Source: Microvirga pudoricolor
Lineage (GTDB): Bacteria; Pseudomonadota; Alphaproteobacteria; Rhizobiales; Beijerinckiaceae
NCBI RefSeq assembly: GCF_016892705.1
Contig: NZ_JAFEMB010000002.1
Span: forward strand, 372,001 to 436,000
Direction: 5' to 3'
Length of the DNA: 64,000 bases
In this document: in pieces, positions 18,478 through 25,600 of the stretch
How positions within the stretch are numbered: position 1 is the stretch's first letter
Layout of the letters: each line of letters begins with the position of its first letter
Position numbers and translations under genes: made by a program
The notes under the pieces: generated by a model
What the model saw: the letters and a program-made list of their open reading frames with translations, nothing else
Database searches by the model: none
Told to the model about the DNA's origin: nothing

Positions 18478-18864
18478 ATGTCGAAGATCGTTGCTGCCGG
18501 TGTCGTCGTCCTGCTCGCCGCCGCCACGGCAGGTTGTGTCACCACTGCGGTGGAGGACAAGGAGAACATGCTGGCGGCCGCGGGCTTCAAGGTGAAGCTC
18601 GCCGACACGCCGGCCAAAATCGCCAGCCTGACCGGGCTTCCGCCCCACAAGTTCGTGCAAAACACCCAGGGCGGGCAGCCGTCCTACCTTTATGCCGACC
18701 CGACGATCTGCAAATGTCTCTATTATGGCGATCAGACCGCCTATGCGACCTACCAGCAGTTGGCGGCCGAGCAACGCGTGGCGGATCGCCGGCTGATCCA
18801 GGCCACGATGCTTCAAGACACACCCTGGAACGATTGGGCGCCCTGGGGTCCCTGGTACTACTAG
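18478..18864 (+). CDS. Small lipoprotein, hypothetical
   Basis: A 128-residue precursor with a lipoprotein signal peptide. The lipobox TAGC puts the modified cysteine at residue 20 (hydrophobic core AAGVVVLLAAATAG). The mature part has a KxKLADTPAKIASL helix, an ICKCLYYG cysteine pair and an aromatic C-terminus rich in Trp and Pro (WNDWAPWGPWYY). GGAGGGG lies ahead of the ATG. Lipoproteins of this general look are frequent in Methylobacteriaceae, but I do not know a function. It is followed after 115 bp by a tiny membrane protein gene. Confidence 0.8.
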   Translation: MSKIVAAGVVVLLAAATAGCVTTAVEDKENMLAAAGFKVKLADTPAKIASLTGLPPHKFVQNTQGGQPSYLYADPTICKCLYYGDQTAYATYQQLAAEQRVADRRLIQATMLQDTPWNDWAPWGPWYY

Positions 18865-18979
18865 CCGGCGGCAATCTGCCGGGAATTTGAACGCATGCCT
18901 CGTTTCTCAACAACCAGGCATGGTAGCCTTTTGCACCGGTCTCATCTAGCATGACGTAGGTCAACGGAGGATGGGCCTG

Positions 18980-19069
18980 ATGCACGAGTTGCTTCTTCTG
19001 CTCTTCAGTCTGGCGGGCGTGTCAGCCCTGGCCGCCATCGTGAGTTCTCTCGAGAATCCCGGAGCCTAA
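18980..19069 (+). CDS. Very short single-membrane-segment protein
   Basis: A 29-residue open frame that starts MHELLLLLFSLAGVSALAAI, followed by a short polar tail ending in NPGA. The start is the ATG at 18980, with GGAGG eight bases upstream (an in-frame ATG at 18971 is too close to that site). A terminator-like hairpin follows 20 bp after the stop. The ribosome binding site and terminator make it a plausible gene, but it is too small for firm support from sequence alone. It would insert in the inner membrane. Confidence 0.45.
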   Translation: MHELLLLLFSLAGVSALAAIVSSLENPGA

Positions 19070-19088
19070 CTCGTCCTCTCATGAGAAC

Positions 19089-19109
19089 GGCCCGCCTCAT
19101 GGGCGGGCC
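19089..19109. terminator. Hairpin between convergent small genes
   Basis: Perfect 8-bp stem GGCCCGCC-tcatg-GGCGGGCC. It sits 20 bp after the 29-residue frame and 23 bp beyond the end of the Tyr/Pro/Gly-rich gene on the other strand. No T-run follows on either side, so if it terminates it is weak or bidirectional. Confidence 0.5.
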
Positions 19110-19132
19110 GAGCAATGGATCATGAGGTTAGC

Positions 19133-19486
19133 TCAGAAGCCGTGGGCCCGATTCCAGGCACGCACCTGATCCCTTGAATAAGCCCGTGGCGGGCCATAGG
19201 CGCGACGGACTGGAGCGGCCTGACGGTAGCCCCGCGGGGGCCCGTAATAGGCGCGCGGCGGTCCGTAACGGCGGCCGTAATAGCGCGGCGGCGGCCCATA
19301 GTTGCGATAGCGATGGCGCGGGGGACCGTAATAGCGGCGCGGCGGCGGGCCGTAATAGTACTGGACCGTCTCAATCCCGGCCACGACGGGCGCGGGGGCC
19401 ACGCCGACCGGCATCGGGGCTGCCTGCGCGGCGCCGAAACAGAGACCGGCCGTCACGGCACCCAAAATCCACTGACTCAACCTCAT
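19133..19486 (-). CDS. Secreted Tyr/Gly/Pro/Arg-rich protein
   Basis: Encodes 117 residues from the ATG at 19486, chosen because GGAGAG lies six to eight bases upstream and a signal peptide (LSQWILGAVTAGLCFGAAQA) follows directly. The frame is open farther upstream without a better start. The mature protein is low complexity, with repeated YYGPPR, YRNYGPPPR and YYGRRYGPP units, and ends RDQVRAWNRAHGF. Basic Tyr/Pro-rich secreted proteins of this kind are widespread in Hyphomicrobiales and have no known function. The composition suggests a surface or cell-wall associated role. Confidence 0.72.
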   Translation of the reverse strand: MRLSQWILGAVTAGLCFGAAQAAPMPVGVAPAPVVAGIETVQYYYGPPPRRYYGPPRHRYRNYGPPPRYYGRRYGPPRAYYGPPRGYRQAAPVRRAYGPPRAYSRDQVRAWNRAHGF

Positions 19487-19600
19487 CCCATCTCTCCTCG
19501 AGAACGCGACTGTCGTGCTCGAACAACAGCGTTCGCCTTGATACAGTTCCGGAGATGAACCTACGATGAGTTGAGCGTTCAGGGACGCGGAGACGGCAGC

Positions 19601-19628
19601 AAAAGAAAACCCCGGCTCTTCGCCGGGG
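19601..19628 (-). terminator. Intrinsic terminator of the LuxR-type regulator gene
   Basis: Read on the minus strand: stem CCCCGGC-gaaga-GCCGGGG followed by TTTTCTTTT. It starts 31 bp after the regulator stop and has all the marks of a Rho-independent terminator. Confidence 0.85.
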
Positions 19629-19659
19629 TCGAGATCATGCGAACGCTTGAGAGGCGACG

Positions 19660-20388
19660 CTACTGCACGCGCACCGGCGGCTCGGCGCCGGCGCGGACCT
19701 CCTCGCCCGTCGTGAAATGGTCCGAGGCCCAGAGGGCCGCCTGGGTCCGGTTGGCGGCGCCGATCTTCCGCAGGATGGACTTCACGTGCACCTTCACGGT
19801 GGCTTCCGCCAGGTCGCATTCCCGGGCGATGATCTTGTTCGGGGCGCCGTTCTTCAGATGGCGCAGGACGTCCGCCTCGCGGGGGGACAAGTTGTGGATC
19901 CGCATCCCGAGGTTCGACGTCACGGGCTCCCGGGCCTGGCTGAAGGCCGGCGGCAGGGAACGCGCCTGAGCCAGGAGCGCCCGGCCCAGATCGGACGGGA
20001 TGACCAGTTCGCCGAGCATCAGCATCTCGAGCGACTTGATGAGGGTCTCGGGCTTCATGATCATCGCGATCAGGCCGTCGACCCCTGCCTCGCGGGCCGC
20101 GATCAGCAGGCCGGCGTCGTAAGTGTCTGCCAGGAGCGCGATGCGAGCCTCCGGGCAGGCGGCTTTCGCGGCAGCGATCTGGTCCAGGGTCGCGAGCAAT
20201 TGGCCGGCGGCCTCGACGATGATCAGGTCCGCCCGAGCCGTGCCCGGATCGCCGGACGCCACCACCTCGAACCCGCCGCCCGAAAGAATGCTCTCGAGCC
20301 CGGCCCGAAGAAGAAGGTTCCTGATCTGGAGATCGACCTTCGTCTTCTGCCCTGATTGAGGGGTCGCATCGCGATTGCCGATACTCAC
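19660..20388 (-). CDS. LuxR/FixJ-type regulator with degenerate receiver domain
   Basis: Encodes 242 residues if started at the GTG at 20388, which has GGAGG five bases upstream. Earlier in-frame starts (20487, 20427) lack ribosome binding sites. The first 130 residues follow the receiver fold (NLLLRAGLESIL, DLIIVEAAGQ, ARIALLADTYD). The phosphoacceptor aspartate is replaced by Glu59, and one of the acidic pair at the start is missing. The C-terminal HTH begins LSPREADVLRHLKNGAPNKI and continues EATVKVHVKSILRKIGAANRTQA, typical of NarL/FixJ DNA binding. A kinase-independent mode is inferred. It has its own intrinsic terminator and lies next to an RTX protein gene on the same strand. Confidence 0.85.
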   Translation of the reverse strand: MSIGNRDATPQSGQKTKVDLQIRNLLLRAGLESILSGGGFEVVASGDPGTARADLIIVEAAGQLLATLDQIAAAKAACPEARIALLADTYDAGLLIAAREAGVDGLIAMIMKPETLIKSLEMLMLGELVIPSDLGRALLAQARSLPPAFSQAREPVTSNLGMRIHNLSPREADVLRHLKNGAPNKIIARECDLAEATVKVHVKSILRKIGAANRTQAALWASDHFTTGEEVRAGAEPPVRVQ

Positions 20389-20559
20389 TGTTGCCTCCGA
20401 AACCTGTGGTTTACGTACCGTTAACATATGTTGGTTCGGTTTAGCCAAGTTTCTCTGGCGCGATAGACCGCCAAAAGGGTGATTCACGCTAACTATTTAG
20501 GATTAGTATCAGGGAAGCTGTGCCGTTCATGGCATTTCTGCAAGGCCGAGCTTGCAACA

Positions 20560-20583
20560 AACCCCGGCTGGGGAGCCGGGGTT
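20560..20583 (-). terminator. Terminator-like hairpin after the first RTX gene
   Basis: Stem AACCCCGGC-tgggga-GCCGGGGTT, 45 bp past the RTX stop on the minus strand and followed there by TGTTGC. Its core CCCCGGC/GCCGGGG is the same as in the terminator at 19601-19628. A second small hairpin (GGGCC/GGCCC around 20604-20622, T-rich loop) lies between it and the stop. Confidence 0.6.
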
Positions 20584-20627
20584 CCGAAGAATGGAATGGT
20601 GCGGGCCTCTTTTTCTGGCCCAAGCCG

Positions 20628-21935
20628 TCAGATCACGAAGAAATCCTTCTCGGTGATCTTGAGGTTCTTGCCGATTCTGGCGATCTCGACCTGATCCCGG
20701 GAGCCGGACCCGTCCGGGTCGTAGAAGACGATTCCCTTCTTGGCGTCGTAGATGACCCGATCCGAGCTGTCGTGCGCCTCCGCGCCCTTCCAGAAGGCGG
20801 AAGCCTTCAGGGCGCCGGCCTTCCCGAGGTATTTGAAGACGGCGTTCTCCAGGTGGATCGTGTCGTCCCGCACGTTGAAATCAGTGATGCGGTCGTAGTT
20901 GGCCGTGTCGTCCGGCTTGGTGTCGAACACGAACACGTCCTTGCCGGCACCGCCCGTCAGGGTGTCGTTGCCGAGGCCGCCATTGAGCTTGTTGGCGCCC
21001 CCGTGGCCCACGATGAGGTTGGCGAAGGCGTTGCCCGTGAGCGCGAAGCCGCCCGTCGAGAAGAGGTTCTCGAGTTCCAGCCCGAGCGTGTGGTCGGCGG
21101 ACGCCAGAACCGTGTCGGTGCCCTCGTTGGCCAGCTCGTAGATGGTGTCGCCGGGATTGTCGACGCGGTAGGTATCGTCCCCGGCGCCGCCCAGCATGGT
21201 GTCGGCGCCCATGCCGCCGTCGATGGCGTTGTTGGCCGCGTTGCCTACGATGGTGTTGTCGGAGGAGCTTCCGGTCAGCGACAGGACCCCTGCACCGAAG
21301 GCGGCGAGGTACTCGACCTCGGACTGGGCCTCCAGGGCGTAGCTGACCGTCGTGTAGACGTAATCGTAGCCGCTCGACGGGCTTTCCAGGACGGTGTCGC
21401 CGGCATTGTCGACATAGTAGACGTCGCTGCCGTTCCCGCCTTCCATGCGGTCCGCGCCGGAATCGCCTCGCAGGGTGTCGCTGCCGTCGCCGCCGACCAG
21501 GGTATCGTTGTCCGCGCCGCCCTCGAGCAGGTCGTTGCCCGCGCCGCCGTCGAGATAGTCGTTCCCCGATCCGCCGTAGAGGCCGGCGTACCAGTAATCC
21601 CCGGTCCAGCCGAGCATCACGCCGGAGTCATTGCCGGCCCCTCCGTAGAGGATGTCGTCCCCGTCATAGCCCAAGAGGAGGTCGATCCCCGCTCCGCCTT
21701 CCAGATAGTCGGATCCAGAGGGATTGCCGGTCGGGATGGTCCAGGGCGCGTTGACCGTTCCGTCGCCCGTATAGGACGTATAATAGGACCCGGAGAGGAC
21801 GTCATTGCCCTCGCCGCCGTAGAGGGCATTGCCGGCGGCATTGCCCATCAGGAAATCATGGCCGCCGCCGCCGTAATAGTCGTCGAACGTGCCGGAGGCA
21901 TAGTCGTCGATATCGGTACCATAGAAATTCGCCAT
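20628..21935 (-). CDS. RTX-type calcium-binding secreted protein
   Basis: Encodes 435 residues from the ATG at 21935, preceded by GGGAG. The frame continues upstream, but the start MANFYGTDIDDYASG fits leaderless RTX proteins. Glycine-aspartate nonapeptides such as GGSGNDYLD, GGAGNDLLE and GGADNDTLV bind calcium in a beta roll. They are interspersed with DVYYVDNAGDTVLES modules and an aspartate-rich insert (residues 55-75). The end (DRVIYDAKKGIVFYDPDGSG, then NLKITEKDFFVI) matches the end of the protein at 60510-62057 and is the likely type I secretion signal. No hlyB/hlyD transporter genes are nearby. Function beyond secretion and calcium binding is unknown. Confidence 0.88.
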   Translation of the reverse strand: MANFYGTDIDDYASGTFDDYYGGGGHDFLMGNAAGNALYGGEGNDVLSGSYYTSYTGDGTVNAPWTIPTGNPSGSDYLEGGAGIDLLLGYDGDDILYGGAGNDSGVMLGWTGDYWYAGLYGGSGNDYLDGGAGNDLLEGGADNDTLVGGDGSDTLRGDSGADRMEGGNGSDVYYVDNAGDTVLESPSSGYDYVYTTVSYALEAQSEVEYLAAFGAGVLSLTGSSSDNTIVGNAANNAIDGGMGADTMLGGAGDDTYRVDNPGDTIYELANEGTDTVLASADHTLGLELENLFSTGGFALTGNAFANLIVGHGGANKLNGGLGNDTLTGGAGKDVFVFDTKPDDTANYDRITDFNVRDDTIHLENAVFKYLGKAGALKASAFWKGAEAHDSSDRVIYDAKKGIVFYDPDGSGSRDQVEIARIGKNLKITEKDFFVI

Positions 21936-22609
21936 CACTACACTCCCGTTGCTCGGGCCGCATCGCGCCCGGTCGTCTTCGGAAGGCTGGCCAAAACGGC
22001 CTTCACGTGATCCCTGACGCTGCAGGCAGGGACAGGGGTGGGGGAGCGGTCCTTCGCAGGCCGAGTGAATGGACACTTCATCGGATTGGCCCTCTCGCAA
22101 CAAAGCTGCCGTAACAGCTCCCGGGCAGGTTAGGCCTCGGCTCGCAGGAGCCCTGTTAGGCACTTCACACTGGCCCGGCCGACCCCCTTGGGCGTTTCGC
22201 GGGACGTGCGAGGGCGCACCCCTGCCCTATGGGAAGGTCCCAGATTTGGGAGGCGCCGGCGGCCTGGGCATAGAGTCCTGTGGAGAGTTTTGTGCGCCCG
22301 GCTCCTGCCGCGAGGAATATCCGAAGCCGTCGAAATCCTTGCCCCGCAACGGCTAGCCGTGACCCCTGGACTATGGTTAATGTCTCTTACGTTAGGTAGT
22401 TACTAACCCGTTAACGACGTTTCCAGATGCCAGGGGGGTTCGGGTTTGCAGGCCCTGCCCCAGGCACTAGAGTTATTTGCTAAGTGGCAGGTTTTCCGAC
22501 CGGAAAGCTCCGTTTCAGTTTGCTCGGCGCGCCTTATTAAGGCCCACCCGTCCGCTGGACGAGCCTTTCGACCGTTAGGCCGCATGTGTTGCGTCAGCGA
22601 GGGCGGATC
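21936..22609. other. 674-bp divergent intergenic region
   Basis: Lies between the first RTX gene (minus) and the giant coiled-coil gene (plus) and must contain both promoters. Short open frames exist (for example 22069-22356), but their composition and poor starts do not support genes. Around 22377-22415 there is an AT-richer stretch with inverted GTTAG/CTAAC sequences, including a CtrA-like site listed separately. I see no tRNA or clear riboswitch. Confidence 0.6.
22400..22415. promoter_or_regulatory. CtrA-like site upstream of the giant coiled-coil gene
   Basis: TTAC-TAACCCG-TTAAC fits the alphaproteobacterial CtrA consensus TTAA-N7-TTAAC with one mismatch. It overlaps an inverted repeat (GTTAG, then CTAAC). 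It lies about 195 bp before the ATG at 22610. CtrA controls cell-cycle and polarity genes, which would suit the proposed role of the gene, but one site read by eye is weak evidence. Confidence 0.35.
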
Positions 22610-25600
22610 ATGGCGATCGAGAACAAGAAGATGAAAGACCCGGCGGAGGCGGCCCTGTCAGCCGTCGAACAGGCGTTGAACCTGGACGACACGCAAGGCT
22701 CTCCCGTCGAGACGTCATCTCCCGAGCGCCCCGAGGAGCCCCGCCTCCCCGACGTGGAAGACCACGACTTCACGAACCGGTCTTTCCGCGACCTCGACGA
22801 AGGTCACCTTCGCTTCGACGGCGACGCCTACAAGGCGGACGAGCCCGAGCCGGCCCGCCCCTCCTACCTGGCGCCCGACCGGGACGCCGTGGCCAACGAC
22901 GACCGCCGCAATGTCGGCGTGATGCTTCAGGCGCTGCAGGTCCGTCCCTCCCGCCGCGCCTATGGATACGCCACCCTCGCCTCGCTCGCCTGGATCGCCG
23001 CCGCCGCCTTCGTTCTCTACACCCGTGGCGTCACGACGCCCGACGCCCTCCTGGCGGCCTTCTCCTACACGCAGCTCGCCATCGGGGCCTTCGTGGTGAT
23101 GGTGCCCGTGGTGTTCTTCTTCGTGGCCGCCATCATGGCCGTGCGCTCGCAGGAGATGAAGCTCGTGGCCCGGGCCGTGGGCGAGGTCGCCGTCCGCCTG
23201 GCGCAGCCGGAGAGCTTCTCCACCGACGCGGTCCTGTCCGTGTCGCAGGCCGTTCGTCGCGAGATCGCCGCCGTGGGCGATGGCGTGGAGCGGGCGCTGG
23301 CCCGCGCGGGCGAACTCGAAACCCTCGTGCGCAGCGAGATCTCGACCCTCGAGCGCGCCTATACCGACAACGAAATCCGCATCCGCTCGCTCATCGACGA
23401 GTTGGTCACGCAGCGCGAGTCCATCGTCACGAACGCGGAGCGCGTGCGCGGCGCCATCACGGGCGCGCACCAGAACCTGACGCAGGACCTCGACGCCGCC
23501 TCCGAGCGCGTGGTCGCGGCCGTTCAGGGCGCGGGCGAGCGCGTCTCCGGCTCCCTGGAACAGCGCGGCGAGCAGATCACCCAGGCCCTCGGCCGGGCCG
23601 GCGAGCGCGTCGTGGACGACATGGCCTCCCGCGGTGTCGAGCTCGTCGACCGCCTGTCCGGCGCGAGCGAGGACATCAAGACCGGCATCGCCGATGTAGG
23701 CACCACCATCACGGCCGCGCTGGAGGGCAAGGCGCAGGACATCAGCGGCGCCTTCGAGCGCACGGGCGACCTTCTCACCCGCCACCTCCAGGACGGTGCC
23801 AGCCAGGTCACCCGCACCCTGGCCGAGACCGGGCGCGGCGTGATCGATGCGCTGGCCCAGCAGGGCAGCGACGTGCGCGAGGCGTTCGAGCAGACCGCCC
23901 GCACCCTCGAGGACAGCTTCGCGGCCCGTGGCACCGAGATCACCGAGAAACTCGCGGCGACGGGCGGCGTCATCGCCGAGGACATCACCACCCGGGCCGA
24001 GGCGATGCGCGACCAGATCGCGTCCGCCGGCCTCACCGTGGGCGAAGAGCTGACGAGCCGCGGCACCCTGCTGCGCGAGCAGCTCGTGACCGCCAACACG
24101 GAGATGCTCGACGAGATCGTCGGGCGCGGGACGGCCCTGCGCGAGCAATTCGCCGCCACCAACAACGAGGTCCGGCACGAGCTGGCCACCACGGGCGCCT
24201 CGATCATCGAGCAGATCGCCACCAGCGGCGATGCCCTTCGGTCCGAGTTTTCCACCAGCACCCGCGCCGTGCTGGACGAGCTCGCCACACGCACCACCGG
24301 CCTTCAGGTCCAGCTCCTCTCCACCAGCAAGGAAGTGGTGGACGAGATCGTGGTGCGCGGCGGCGAGGTTCGCGAGCGGTTGGCCGCCACGAGCGCCGAC
24401 GTGGCCCGGGAAATCGACCTGCGCGGCGGGGAAGTGCGCGAACAGCTTCAGAACGCTGTCCGCCTGGCCGACGAATCCATCGGCAGCCGGGTCGAGGACC
24501 TGGCGAGCCGCCTGGAGACCGCGAGCCTGCGCGTGAGCGAGACCGTCACGGTGCAGGGCCAGGCCCTGGAGGGCACCCTCTCCCAGGTGGGAGAGCGCAT
24601 CACCGCGCTGGTGGGCAGCCGCGTGGAGGAATTCCAGACCGTGTTCGAGACCCGGGGCCGCGAATTCGCGGACTCGCTGGCGGTGCAGGCGGGCGAGGCG
24701 CACACCCGCCTCGCGACCACCGGCAAGGACATCGTCCTGGCCATCGCCACCCAAGGCGCGCGGGTTAACGATGCGCTGAACCGCACGGCGGAAGGGCTCA
24801 ACGAGACCGTGGGCCTGCGCAGCCGCGAGATCGAGGAGACCCTCGGCACCCGCCTGACCGCCTTCGAGGAGGTGATGACCCGGGGCGGCGAGATCGCCGA
24901 GCGGATCTCGCAGGACGTGGGCGGCCTCACGCAGACCATCTCGGGCCGTTTCGAGGAGATGGACCGCCTCATCACGGTCCAGGGCCGCACCATCGCCGAC
25001 ACCCTGGCCGAGCGCACCCGCGAGGCCACCGGCGCCATCGAGGCCCAGCTCACGGCCTTCGAGGAGCACGCCACCCGGCGCAGCACGGAGATCACCACGA
25101 ATTTCGACACCCTGGTCGAGCGCGTCGACCAGACCCTCGGAGCCCGCTCGACGGCGATCAACGAAGCCTTGGTGGTGCGCACCGGCGAAATGGCCCGCGT
25201 CATGGCCGAGGGCGGCCGCGAGGTCGCCGGCGCCCTGCAGGCCCGCGTGGACGAACTCAGCCAGGCGATCTCCGCCAAGAGCGGCAGCATCGCGGAAGCC
25301 CTGACGGCGAAGGCGGATCACATCGGCGAGGTGCTCGGCACCCGCGCGGATGAGATCAACCTCGCTCTGGGCGGCCGGGCCGACCAGATCAACCAGATCC
25401 TCACGGCCCGCTCCGAGGAGATCAACACGGTCCTGGGCAATCGGGCCGACCAGATCAACCTTGTGCTCGGCAGCCGCGCCGCCGAGATCAACGAAACCCT
25501 GGGCACCCGCGCCGAGGAGATCGCCGCGACCCTCGACCGGCGCGTGTCCGCCTTCGAGGACCGGGTGGTCAACCGCCTGGAGACCATCACGGCGGATCTC

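Noticed and set aside
22069-22406. Two overlapping short plus-strand frames upstream of the giant gene.
   Set aside because: No ribosome binding sites, cysteine- and arginine-rich random composition, and no similarity to a protein family.
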